Positions 1 to 7,410 of a stretch of 9,175 nt of DNA are shown piece after piece; the first letter of the stretch is position 1; every line of letters begins with the position of its first letter. Under the pieces are notes generated by a model. It was not told the DNA's origin and searched no databases. It saw only the letters and a list, made by a program, of their open reading frames with translations. This DNA comes from Sulfidibacterium sp964588415 (GTDB lineage Bacteria; Bacteroidota; Bacteroidia; Bacteroidales; F082): the NCBI GenBank assembly GCA_964588415.1, contig CAZPPK010000118.1:1-9175 (forward strand), read 5' to 3'. Position numbers and translations under genes: made by a program.

Positions 1-238
1 TAGTTAATTCATTATTAATTATATTACTAATTAGTTAGGCTCGATGGGGCGTCTTTCGATTCATAAAAGCCCATCTATTTTTAAGAAGCCCGAAACTTAA
101 GTCGTTGACGTCTTTTAACCGATAAGAAATATGATAATAACAAGTGCTTACGTAATGATAATCAATGATATAAATTTAAACCGCCAAATAATTTCAAGAA
201 GAACGATATAGTTATAGAATTTTTTATTATTATTGAGC
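1..238. other. Left-edge intergenic spacer without a recognisable gene
   Basis: Together with the following repeat element this makes about 364 bases with no convincing gene. All reading frames are broken by early stops and no RNA gene is recognisable. What can be seen: a weak inverted repeat GATGGGGC (43-50) / GCCCATC (69-75) followed by TATTTTT, which could be a poor plus-directed terminator for a gene outside the window; a degenerate match to the TetR operator at 141-154; and a partial Fur-box-like stretch at 151-169. None of these is strong enough to call as a functional site. Confidence 0.5.
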
Positions 239-305
239 TGTTTAACATTTTGTGCCTCCGGCATAAAATTTTAAAAGGGCAACTTCTTACCAGGCTGCCC
301 TTTTT
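239..305. repeat. Two-hairpin intergenic element, copy 1 (3' of small barrel gene)
   Basis: Read on the plus strand the element runs: TGTTTAACATTTTG (239-252), a short hairpin TGCC-tcc-GGCA whose flanks extend the pairing (247-269), the link ATAAAATTTT (263-272), and a second hairpin AAAAGGGCA/TGCCCTTTT (273-281 with 296-304). The same modules in the same order occur at 919-996 on the other side of the small barrel gene. The first 24 bases of the two copies match at 21 positions. It resembles the palindromic intergenic repeats that are common in Bacteroidota, but assignment to a named family was not possible by eye. Confidence 0.6.
273..305 (-). terminator. Probable intrinsic terminator of the small barrel gene
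   Basis: A 9-bp perfect stem (AAAAGGGCA, 273-281, with TGCCCTTTT, 296-304) encloses a 14-nt loop. It starts about 60 nt past the stop codon of the barrel gene (365). On the minus strand the stem is followed by TTTTAAAATTTT; on the plus strand it ends in a run of five T. It could therefore stop transcripts from both sides. It is also the second hairpin of the repeat element at 239-305. Confidence 0.6.
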
Positions 306-364
306 CACGAATATGAATAATTAAAATCCGCTAAGGGAACCCCGTCATTCTGAAAGCAAATATT

Positions 365-901
365 TTAGAACTTGAACATTAAGCCAGCCCTGGTATTCCA
401 ATAACTCAGATTATCAAGGTTGTATTGATATTTCGTAGAAACGTCAATGGAGAGGAGTTTGCTCAAAGGAATTTCGTATCCGGTACCTACGCTGTAACCC
501 CATTCAGCAGGATTACTATAAGCTGTTGGCCCTGATGTGGAGAAAAAGTTGAAGCCTGTTTCCACCATGCCATACCATCCTGCAAGAACGTGCAGTTTGG
601 CACCAATCATAACGGGAACAACAGAATAACTTTGCTGGTTTTTATCAGCAAATGAAAGATAACCTGAGGTTACTGTACCAGCCCATCCTTTTCCCATATT
701 GAATTCATATCTGGCAGTGAACCCGGTCCAGCTTGTGGTGGCGCCATTCATTAAATTGCCCATTGGAAAGCTTACTTCGTAAGCGACATCGACTGCATTA
801 CCATATTTGTAATTGTTTTTTGTCTGGGTTTTTACACCCTGTCCATAGGTTAATCCTCCAGCCAGGAGAACTAACACTGATAAAAAGATAATCTTTTTCA
901 T
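365..901 (-). CDS. Small outer-membrane beta-barrel protein
   Basis: A 178-aa secreted protein. The start is placed at the ATG at 901 because MKKIIFLSVLVLLAGG is a clean Sec signal peptide (cleavage probably near the GQ at 20-21). An in-frame ATG at 928 would add nine residues (MLNNLNLKE) and lies inside the upstream repeat. The mature part is rich in alternating aromatic and small residues, with short turns typical of an 8- to 10-stranded barrel, for example FTARYEF, VVPVMIGAKLHV, GWYGMVETGFNFF and SIDVSTKYQYN. It ends in LMFKF, with the C-terminal phenylalanine usual for barrels inserted by BamA. Its substrate or function cannot be named. It lies 190 bases beyond the permease stop, separated by a two-hairpin element, so it may be a separate unit or a conditionally read-through last gene of the efflux operon. 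No good promoter was found directly upstream. Confidence 0.8.
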   Translation of the reverse strand: MKKIIFLSVLVLLAGGLTYGQGVKTQTKNNYKYGNAVDVAYEVSFPMGNLMNGATTSWTGFTARYEFNMGKGWAGTVTSGYLSFADKNQQSYSVVPVMIGAKLHVLAGWYGMVETGFNFFSTSGPTAYSNPAEWGYSVGTGYEIPLSKLLSIDVSTKYQYNLDNLSYWNTRAGLMFKF

Positions 902-918
902 TTCTTTTAGATTTAAAT

Positions 919-996
919 TGTTTAACATTTTGCGCTTTCGGCGATTGCAGCCGAAAACATTGATAAAATTTTGCTGCCTTTGTAAGGCGGTTTTTT
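919..996. repeat. Two-hairpin intergenic element, copy 2 (between permease and small barrel gene)
   Basis: Same modular order as the element at 239-305: TGTTTAACATTTTG (919-932), a first hairpin TTTCGGC/GCCGAAA (936-942 with 950-956), the link ATAAAATTTT (963-972), a second hairpin GCCTT-tgt-AAGGC (976-988) and a T run. Copy 2 has about 20 extra bases in the first hairpin region. On the minus strand it ends only 17 bases before the barrel start codon and contains the alternative in-frame ATG at 928, so it forms the leader of that gene as well as the 3' region of the permease gene. Confidence 0.6.
976..996. terminator. Possible terminator or attenuator hairpin after the permease gene
   Basis: A 5-bp stem GCCTT/AAGGC with a 3-nt loop is followed on the plus strand by GG and six T. 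It lies about 100 nt downstream of the permease stop. In the minus direction, where transcription is expected, the stem is followed by AGCAAAATTTT, which is a poor U-tract, so efficient termination on that strand is doubtful. It could act as a partial terminator or RNA-processing hairpin between permease and barrel gene. Confidence 0.35.
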
Positions 997-1091
997 AATT
1001 AAATATTTAGAATGACAGGATTCTTTATTAAAATTCATGGTTCTTATTTCTTTAGATCTTATGAAATATCAAGCTTTTATATAAGTTTATT

Positions 1092-4000
1092 TTAATGAGC
1101 ATTTTCAATGCTTACCTCTGAATTTGATGTTTTAACTTTTTTATTATCCAGAGAATAGGCAAACATGGGCACATAAATCAGCGTAAGCAGTGTCCCGATA
1201 AGCAGTCCGCCAATGGCTACATCGGCCAGCGGGCTCAGCCGTTCAAGGCCTACTGCCATTTCCAAAGCAATGGGAATCATCCCGGCAATGGTACCAAAAG
1301 CGGTCATCATAACCGGACGGAAACGTACCCGCACACTCTCCAGGGCACTTTCAAAAGGTGTTTCCCCATTTTCCCTGTGATGTTGGTAAAAATCAATTAG
1401 CAATACTGCATTCTTAATGATAATTCCGAACAAGAGTAAAATCCCCAGCATACTGGGCAAACAACTCGGCTTGTCAAACAATAACATGCCCCAGGCAGCA
1501 CCAATCATGGAAAGAGGTAAAACAAAAATCATGATGAGCGACATCCGCACTGATTTGTAAATAGCAATCAGGGATATCAGTAAAAGAATGATTCCCAATC
1601 CAATGGCTTTAATCATCCGTGAAAAACTATCATTAATGGTGGCAATATCGCCCTGCTGGCTTACTATAACACCGACCAGTTTTGCTTTTTTCAAAGAAGC
1701 AATAGCGGCATCCGTAATATGGGTAACAGGCCTTCTGGCACGGTATCCGTTAACATCCACGCTATACATCAATTGGTCGCGTTCTATTTTGGCATAAGTT
1801 AATTGTTTGGATATTTTGGCCAGTGTTTCCAGCGGAACTTCCCCAAACTTTGTACTTATAGGAAGCAGGCGTAATGTTTGAATGTTCTGACTGAATTTAC
1901 CTTTCAGATACAGCCTTACAAACTGGGTATTCATTGACTGGAAATTACCGGCCAAACCCACAACCTGACCTTTCACAGGAAGTTGCATGGCAATTTGATA
2001 AGGCGTTATTCCATAACTCAACGCTTTGTTTTCATCCACATCCAGTTTCACTTCCGTAAAGTCTTTGTCCCAGCTTGTGGATAATGAAGTCAGTCCTTTA
2101 ACATTACTTAAAGCCTTTTTCACTTCATCGGCTTTATGTCCCAACCCATCCACATAAGGTGAGAGAAGGCGAACATCAAGAGGGGCCTTAACTGTGGAAA
2201 CAGCTGTTGCACCAAAATCAAATACATCATCTCTTTTTAATCCGGGTAATTGAGCCAGTTTTCGACGAATGGTATCTTCGAGTTGCCAGATTGTCTGTTT
2301 CCGTTGAAAACGGTCCACGGCATTAATAGTAATGGTAGCTTCGGAAGGTAGGTTGCCGCTACCAAGACTGAGCACTCCTTTTTCGTTTCCAAAAGCCACG
2401 GAGCTCATTTTTACCCATTTCTGTTTGTCAAGCCAATTCAAAAACGGCTGTAACCGGGCTTCCGCGTTATCTACGGTTTCGTTAGAACTGAAAGCAATCT
2501 GTGCTTTCATAATTCCCGTATCCATAGGAGGCATGGCATCCCGGCCAATAGTCGGCATAATAGATTTAAGGCTAATCAAAAGAAGCACCAATACACCCGC
2601 TATAAGCATGGCACGACGCCATATCCTGTGTTTTCCGTTGGAGAATCTCAACACGCTCAAATAGGGTTCCACCAATCTTCCCAAAGTATTCTGATAAGCC
2701 CTGTCGAACCACCGCTCTAACTTTGTTTTGTTTACCCCATTTTTATACATAATCTTCAACAGCTGAGGGATAAAAGTGATGGACAAAAAGAAAGAGAGTA
2801 GTAGCGCAATAATCAAAGTTGAAACCAGGGGTTTAAAAATTTTCTGCGGGAAACCGCCGACATACATCAGCGGGAAGAGGATGGCAATGGTGGCAAGCGT
2901 TCCGGCAAAAACAGGAGCAACAACTTCTTTGGTTCCTTTTCTAACCGCAGTATTTAAATCTTCTTTCAATTCGGTAAGGTGCCGCTCGACATTTTCGAGC
3001 ACCACCACCGCGTCATCGGTCAGCATGCCCAATGCAAGAATAATGGCCGTATAAATTACAATGTTCAGTTCGCCGCCACCCATCCAAATCACTGCCAGTG
3101 TACCGAAGAATACCATAGGGATGGATAAACCGGCAGCCACAATGGCACGGAAATTACCAAGAAAAAAGAATACGACAATGAGTGTAAAAATGATGGCATC
3201 ACGCAACGCACTCAACATATTCTCATTGGAAAGCTTAATCAAATCACGTTGAGTATCAGAAATCTGAAAACGAATATTTGGATATTCTTTTTCCAGTTTT
3301 TTCATTTGTGCACGGGCAACATTACTAACGGAGAGCACGCTTCCGCCAGGTGCACGCTGAATGCTTAACGCAATAGATTGTTTTCCGTTGCCTATATAAC
3401 CACTGGTACGTTTTTGATAACCCCATTTCACATCTGCCACGTCGCCAAGCCGAACATTTGGCAGGATAGGAATTTGTTTTAAACGAGCTACTTCGTCTTT
3501 CTCACCGTATATGGTGATAGTGAAAAATCCGTTTTTCCCTTTTACAAAGCCGACCGGAATATCATGATTAAGCGCCTGTATGGCTTTGGCAATAGAGGCA
3601 AAATCCACACCATAACGTTTAGCCCTGAATGGGTCAACGTTGATGTTGATGGCGCTTTGATAGCCGCCGAAAACTTCCACGTTACCTATTCCCGGATTGC
3701 TCAACAAGTACGGTTTGATAAAACTCTGGGCAATTTTTCTAATTTCAGGCAAAGTGATGTTTTTATTCTTCGGCGAAAGCGAGATCACATCCACTGGCAG
3801 GGTGAAGTCACCCACTGTATAAATGGCAGGATTCACGCCTTGAGGCAATTTGGCTTTGGCAATGGAAAGGGCATTGGCCACGTCCACGGCAGCAGCATTT
3901 AAATCCTTTTTGTAGCTAAACTGAGCCAAAACAATGGAAAAGTTGGCCACGTTAGTAGAACTCACATCCTTAATCTTACCCAGCCGTGATATTTCTTCTT

Positions 4001-4196
4001 CAATAGGTTTGGAAACAGTGTTGGCTGAAACCTGTGCGGTGGCGCCGGGGATATTTGTGACAACGAGTACTTCCGGCGGTGTTGAATCCGGGAAAAGGTT
4101 TTTTGGAAGCGTTACCAACGCTACAATTCCCATGATAAAAAAACCACCAATTAGTGAAAATAACAGATAAGGCCTTTTATAGAAAAAGTCAAACAT
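1092..4196 (-). CDS. RND efflux permease, HAE (AcrB-like) type
   Basis: A 1034-aa inner-membrane transporter, the usual length for the AcrB/MexB class. It exports substrates by proton antiport together with the adaptor and outer-membrane factor encoded just upstream. The fold is the standard duplicated one: TM1 at about 11-30, a large periplasmic loop (31-330), TM2-6 (333-480), TM7 (528-547), a second loop (551-860) and TM8-12 (864-1014). The proton-relay residues are present: D394-D395 in TM4 (GMLTDDAVVVLENV) and K928 in TM10 (GIIIKNAVLLIDF). This DD/K pattern points to drug/amphiphile export and argues against the heavy-metal branch, which uses a different TM4 motif. Only three bases separate it from the adaptor gene, so the two are translationally linked. 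Its AGGAGG site lies inside the end of the adaptor gene. Substrate cannot be read from sequence; bile salts, dyes, detergents or lipophilic drugs are family-typical possibilities. Confidence 0.95.
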   Translation of the reverse strand: MFDFFYKRPYLLFSLIGGFFIMGIVALVTLPKNLFPDSTPPEVLVVTNIPGATAQVSANTVSKPIEEEISRLGKIKDVSSTNVANFSIVLAQFSYKKDLNAAAVDVANALSIAKAKLPQGVNPAIYTVGDFTLPVDVISLSPKNKNITLPEIRKIAQSFIKPYLLSNPGIGNVEVFGGYQSAININVDPFRAKRYGVDFASIAKAIQALNHDIPVGFVKGKNGFFTITIYGEKDEVARLKQIPILPNVRLGDVADVKWGYQKRTSGYIGNGKQSIALSIQRAPGGSVLSVSNVARAQMKKLEKEYPNIRFQISDTQRDLIKLSNENMLSALRDAIIFTLIVVFFFLGNFRAIVAAGLSIPMVFFGTLAVIWMGGGELNIVIYTAIILALGMLTDDAVVVLENVERHLTELKEDLNTAVRKGTKEVVAPVFAGTLATIAILFPLMYVGGFPQKIFKPLVSTLIIALLLSFFLSITFIPQLLKIMYKNGVNKTKLERWFDRAYQNTLGRLVEPYLSVLRFSNGKHRIWRRAMLIAGVLVLLLISLKSIMPTIGRDAMPPMDTGIMKAQIAFSSNETVDNAEARLQPFLNWLDKQKWVKMSSVAFGNEKGVLSLGSGNLPSEATITINAVDRFQRKQTIWQLEDTIRRKLAQLPGLKRDDVFDFGATAVSTVKAPLDVRLLSPYVDGLGHKADEVKKALSNVKGLTSLSTSWDKDFTEVKLDVDENKALSYGITPYQIAMQLPVKGQVVGLAGNFQSMNTQFVRLYLKGKFSQNIQTLRLLPISTKFGEVPLETLAKISKQLTYAKIERDQLMYSVDVNGYRARRPVTHITDAAIASLKKAKLVGVIVSQQGDIATINDSFSRMIKAIGLGIILLLISLIAIYKSVRMSLIMIFVLPLSMIGAAWGMLLFDKPSCLPSMLGILLLFGIIIKNAVLLIDFYQHHRENGETPFESALESVRVRFRPVMMTAFGTIAGMIPIALEMAVGLERLSPLADVAIGGLLIGTLLTLIYVPMFAYSLDNKKVKTSNSEVSIENAH

Positions 4197-4199
4197 GGC

Positions 4200-5255
4200 T
4201 TAGTCCTCCTTTACTTTAAGTGAAGTACCGCCCAGCAATCGCAATAAAATATCCTGTTTGGCAACAACTAACTCTTTTCCAATCAGGTCCGGATTATCCA
4301 CCACCATTCCCTGCTGGCCGCTTTGTACAGGATAAATAAGTTCAGGAACCGCTTTGTTGCTGTTTCTCACCATAACATAACTTTTCCCGTTACGGTTCAA
4401 AACAGCGTCAAAAGGTATTTCAATTCCGTTGCCTTTGTATATAATCACATTAACCTCCAGGCGGTTTCCGCTGGTCATTTCACTACTGTTAACATACACT
4501 TTATATTCGGCCAGACTGTTGAATGTACTGTGCAGCGGAATAGCATCATAATCTTTACCGTTCATAGTAATACCATAAACTTTTAGGTCAGTTGGTACCC
4601 GCAACAAAAGATAAAAACCGTTGTTGGCGCTTAAAGCAGCTACCGGGTGTCCCGGCATGGCTATATCGCCTTTGTTAACCATAGTTTGGGAAATACGTCC
4701 ATCAACCGGTGATTTGATAATAGCGTAAGTCAGAGTATTATTCATGTCGTTAACTTTCTGCCTGAGTGATTCGATCTGTGATTTCAATTCGGCAATTTTA
4801 CTCTCTTCCGCCTGAGACTGTTCAACGGAAGCCCCTTGCACATTCAAAAGTTCCAATGTGCGTTGGTGCGTAGCTTCGAGGTTCGATAATACAGTTTCCT
4901 GTGCAGCTATCTGGGAGTTCACGCTTTTAAGATTGGCTATGATGCTGGTTGAGTCAAGTTTAGCAATCACTTCACCCCTTGTCACCTGGCTTCCACTGAC
5001 TCTTATCCAGTCAACCCGGGCAGAAATACGGGAAGCCAGCATCACATCCTTGTCATTTTTTGTCAGGGCAAGATAAGGAAGGGTTAGCTGTGTACTTTTT
5101 TTCTGAGGTCTCATTGTGGGAACCACAATAGCGTATTGTTGGGCAGGTGGTAGTGCAGCCTCTTTTTGCTTCGTGCTTTTTATTTTCAGGATGCCGAGCA
5201 CCACAATAAGCAAAATGACAACCGTCCAGATAATTGTTTTTTTATTCTTTTTCAT
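4200..5255 (-). CDS. Periplasmic adaptor (membrane fusion protein) of the RND pump
   Basis: A 351-aa HlyD/AcrA-family adaptor that bridges permease and outer-membrane factor. Residues 7-25 (TIIWTVVILLIVVLGILKI) form an N-terminal membrane anchor; there is no lipobox cysteine, so it is held by this helix rather than by lipid. The first half of the lipoyl domain is around 74-102 (ASRISARVDWIRVSGSQV...GEVIAKLD), the alpha-helical hairpin around 103-172 (Gln/Ala/Glu/Leu-rich heptads), the second lipoyl half around 176-210 (IKSPVDGRISQTMVNKGDIAMPG), then a beta-barrel domain (about 211-285) and a membrane-proximal domain. The motif SPVDGRI is diagnostic of the family. The gene starts 24 bases after the outer-membrane factor stop and ends 3 bases before the permease start. 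The hairpin is short to medium, as in AcrA rather than MacA-like proteins. Confidence 0.93.
   Translation of the reverse strand: MKKNKKTIIWTVVILLIVVLGILKIKSTKQKEAALPPAQQYAIVVPTMRPQKKSTQLTLPYLALTKNDKDVMLASRISARVDWIRVSGSQVTRGEVIAKLDSTSIIANLKSVNSQIAAQETVLSNLEATHQRTLELLNVQGASVEQSQAEESKIAELKSQIESLRQKVNDMNNTLTYAIIKSPVDGRISQTMVNKGDIAMPGHPVAALSANNGFYLLLRVPTDLKVYGITMNGKDYDAIPLHSTFNSLAEYKVYVNSSEMTSGNRLEVNVIIYKGNGIEIPFDAVLNRNGKSYVMVRNSNKAVPELIYPVQSGQQGMVVDNPDLIGKELVVAKQDILLRLLGGTSLKVKED
4205..4210 (-). promoter_or_regulatory. Strong Shine-Dalgarno site for the permease gene
   Basis: On the minus strand AGGAGG occurs 8 nt before the permease ATG (4196), inside the last codons of the adaptor gene (...K-E-D-stop). 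Full-consensus sites are uncommon in Bacteroidota, where most genes, including most in this window, have A-rich leaders. The Lys-Glu-Asp codons generate it, so it may be partly accidental, but the spacing is ideal and it supports the permease start. Confidence 0.55.
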
Positions 5256-5279
5256 GATGAAATATTTTTTACCGGGTAA

Positions 5280-6563
5280 TTATTTTACAATTTGTTCAAT
5301 ATTATTTCCATATATCACTGCGAGTTTCATCAGCGTCTGCCATTTTTTTGCCTGGGCTTTATACAGGTTAGACTTTTCAAGAACAGACTCATCCTCATAT
5401 TTCAGATAATCTTCCATTGTCATTCGGTCCGTTTTGAAATCTACAGTAGCGATTTTTAAAAGTTCCTGTTTATCTTCTACGCTTTTCTGATAGAGCAGGA
5501 GAGAGTTGTCGAGTAGGGCAAGGCTCTTTTGCAGTTGAACTGCCTGAGATGTAATGTTCAGTTTCATCTTAGCTAATTTATTCCTTGTATCCTCCATTTT
5601 GAGATGTGTTTTCCTTATCTGGGAATATTGGTTTTTGGAGAAGATTGGAATTCGCAATACAATGCTTGCAGCAGTATAATGATTGTTGATATTGATGTTG
5701 TTGTTATAGGCTTTGGCAAAATTATCACTGAAGCTTCCTTGGGCTACCAATGAAGGGAGTAGCTTTTCCTTTTCAGCACGAAATGCTAAGCGAGTTGCTT
5801 TCAGCTTGTCTTTTAATGGGTTTAATGCCACGAGTTCCCCTTTTTGGAAAGTGCCTACCTGTTTCATGGCAACCGGTTTTGAGAGCGTGATTCCAGTGTA
5901 GGAATTTATTACAGCAATAATTTGCTGTTTTTGAATTTCAAGATTATTTAATGAGACAGAAATATCATTTAGGGCATTATTGATTTTCAATAATGCATCC
6001 CCGGATGCACGCCCATTGTTAACCTTGATTTCTACAAACTGTTTTGTTTTAAGCAGGGAAGCTTTTTTGCTGTTCAAGGCATCCTTTAATGACTCAATAT
6101 ATGTCAGGTTTGAATTCAATCCTACCAGTAAAGCTTCATTGCTGAGCAGGTTGATGTAGGCTTTGTCTTTTGCCGATTGGACCATCATTTTTGCCATAGA
6201 AGCCGTAGTATATATTGATTGCACATAAACTGGCATGGAAATGACAGTCCCTACCCTATAGATATTTTCACTAAATGGCTGACCAATGCTAGGGTCTGCC
6301 TTCATGGAAAACATTTCATCGGGAGGTACAGGCAACATTCCTGTAGGACTTGAACCATAATCGTACCTTCCAAAGCCCGATATATTTGGATACAGTTTAC
6401 TATACACAGAATTTTTAGCGTTTACTGCCTGTTGCACAGCAATAATATCACTTTTAGTTTGGGGATGTGTTTTTAACGAATCCAGAAGTTGGCCGATGTT
6501 TTGCACATCTTGTGCCTGCATAAGCACGGGAAAGCAAATTAAGATAAGTATATATTTAAGCAT
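5280..6563 (-). CDS. TolC-family outer-membrane efflux factor
   Basis: A 427-aa outer-membrane channel of the TolC/OEP family. Residues 1-18 (MLKYILILICFPVLMQAQ) are a Sec signal peptide. Two OEP-type repeats follow, each of long amphipathic helices and short strands: roughly 20-215, including YPNISGFGRYDYG and the helix KASLLKTKQFVEIKVNNGRASGD around 165-190, and roughly 225-420, including the LRIPIFSKNQYSQIRK turn and the helical KMKLNITSQAVQLQKSL. The repeat ends MTMEDYLKYEDESVLEKSNL and WQTLMKLAVIYG are typical of the family C-terminus. The length is in the normal range. AAGGA lies 7 nt before the ATG, supporting this start. The gene sits 44 bases after the 260-aa barrel gene and 24 before the adaptor, consistent with one transcript for the whole tripartite pump. 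Confidence 0.93.
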   Translation of the reverse strand: MLKYILILICFPVLMQAQDVQNIGQLLDSLKTHPQTKSDIIAVQQAVNAKNSVYSKLYPNISGFGRYDYGSSPTGMLPVPPDEMFSMKADPSIGQPFSENIYRVGTVISMPVYVQSIYTTASMAKMMVQSAKDKAYINLLSNEALLVGLNSNLTYIESLKDALNSKKASLLKTKQFVEIKVNNGRASGDALLKINNALNDISVSLNNLEIQKQQIIAVINSYTGITLSKPVAMKQVGTFQKGELVALNPLKDKLKATRLAFRAEKEKLLPSLVAQGSFSDNFAKAYNNNININNHYTAASIVLRIPIFSKNQYSQIRKTHLKMEDTRNKLAKMKLNITSQAVQLQKSLALLDNSLLLYQKSVEDKQELLKIATVDFKTDRMTMEDYLKYEDESVLEKSNLYKAQAKKWQTLMKLAVIYGNNIEQIVK

Positions 6564-6586
6564 TGTTTTGTCCTTATTATTTTGAC

Positions 6587-6608
6587 ATTTATAACTATAA
6601 ATCCGGAT
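6587..6608. repeat. Adjacent short palindromes in the barrel-tolC gap
   Basis: The 44-nt gap between the 260-aa barrel gene and the TolC-family gene holds a perfect AT-only inverted repeat ATTTATA-ac-TATAAAT (6587-6602) overlapping the palindrome ATCCGGAT (6601-6608), which runs into the barrel stop codon. It might be an internal regulatory or mRNA-processing site. The AT-only pairing would be weak as RNA, and chance occurrence in AT-rich DNA is plausible. Confidence 0.3.
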
Positions 6609-7390
6609 TACAATGGAATTGAGTAACCCAAAGCGAATAAAAGGTTTCCGGTATGGCTGCTGCCGTTTTTAGTATCTTTTTGTATGGTAGTTAAACCATA
6701 GGCGCCGCGAAGGTCAAGAGAGATATCTCCGAAGGCTACCCATTGTGAGTAACCAATTCCGCCGGTCAAACCGACATTGATATTTTTAATGCTGTTTGTG
6801 ATATCCGTGTTCGCATCAAATGATACGGCTACAGGCTGCCCCGTAGCCGGGTTAACTGAAACAGGCTGTCCACCGGTAGCGTCTGCATAAACGATACTCG
6901 AACCGCTTGTTTTCTGCCTGGCATTCAACAAAAAGCCGGCATAAGGTCCAAAATCTGCATAAAAGACCGACGATTTACCAATCGGCAGGTTATATTTTAA
7001 CATTACCGGCATTTCGGCATAGTTTAAAACAGACCGGTTATGAAAATTAGCATAAAAATAGGTTCCTTGCGGAACTTGTGGATTGATGGAAGAACCATCT
7101 ATTGCCTGCATCCCGTCGCGCTTGCCCCCTTCACTCGAGTACAAAGCATCTGCCTGCATGGCAAAATTGGATCCCAAATTTAAGGTAACCGTCATACCAA
7201 AGGCTTCACCGGTCCGTGACGACCAGCCGCTGCTCAAAGGATTTCCGTTTCCACCAGTAAGGTTGGGGATATTCAAACCGCCCAGGATACCTAATTGAAA
7301 GTTCGATTTGTTTTTCTGTCTGCCCATTTGGGCAAAAATTGAAGCTGTTGCGAAGCAAACAACTATCAAAGTGATCAATAATTTTTTCAT
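6608..7390 (-). CDS. PorT-like outer-membrane beta-barrel protein in the efflux operon
   Basis: A 260-aa secreted barrel. The start is placed at the ATG at 7390 because MKKLLITLIVVCFATASIFAQ is a signal peptide with a likely cut after AQ; the longer frame from a non-ATG codon at 7438 overlaps the upstream gene. The mature protein has the pattern of the Bacteroidota outer-membrane barrel family (PF13568-like, PorT type): an initial strand FQLGILGGLNIPNLTGG, the central LNYAEMPVMLKYNLP followed by VFYADFGPYAGFLLNA, and closing strands INVGLTGGIGYSQWVAF, ISLDLRGAYGLTTIQ and LLFALGYSIPL. An extracellular-loop candidate at about 160-200 contains a 10-residue tandem repeat (GQPVSV / GQPVAV). It lies 20 bases after the winged-helix gene and 44 before the TolC-family gene, so it is probably co-transcribed with the pump. 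Whether it contacts the pump is unknown. Confidence 0.85.
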   Translation of the reverse strand: MKKLLITLIVVCFATASIFAQMGRQKNKSNFQLGILGGLNIPNLTGGNGNPLSSGWSSRTGEAFGMTVTLNLGSNFAMQADALYSSEGGKRDGMQAIDGSSINPQVPQGTYFYANFHNRSVLNYAEMPVMLKYNLPIGKSSVFYADFGPYAGFLLNARQKTSGSSIVYADATGGQPVSVNPATGQPVAVSFDANTDITNSIKNINVGLTGGIGYSQWVAFGDISLDLRGAYGLTTIQKDTKNGSSHTGNLLFALGYSIPL

Positions 7391-7410
7391 TTTTAATTTT
7401 TTTGTTAAAT

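Noticed and set aside
43..82. Plus-strand terminator at GATGGGGC/GCCCATC
   Set aside because: Short stem with a bulge and an 18-nt loop, with no gene visible upstream to terminate; noted only in the spacer description.
340..1019. Inverted repeat AGAATGAC(A/G)GG (1009-1019, and its complement at 340-351) as mobile-element ends around the small barrel gene
   Set aside because: Only about 11 bp, no target duplication, no transposase, and this motif resembles a widespread intergenic sequence; not enough for a mobile element.
1588..4170. Several plus-strand open frames (1588-1797, 2332-2664, 2776-3054, 3061-3252, 3564-3902, 3934-4170)
   Set aside because: All lie antisense within the well-conserved RND permease gene and encode low-complexity or unrecognisable peptides; they are shadows.
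1092..4196. Heavy-metal (CzcA-like) RND assignment
   Set aside because: TM4 has the DD pair and TM10 the lysine of the HAE/AcrB class.
4323..5901. Plus-strand frames inside the adaptor and TolC-family genes
   Set aside because: Antisense to clearly conserved coding sequence, no start context, no recognisable domains.
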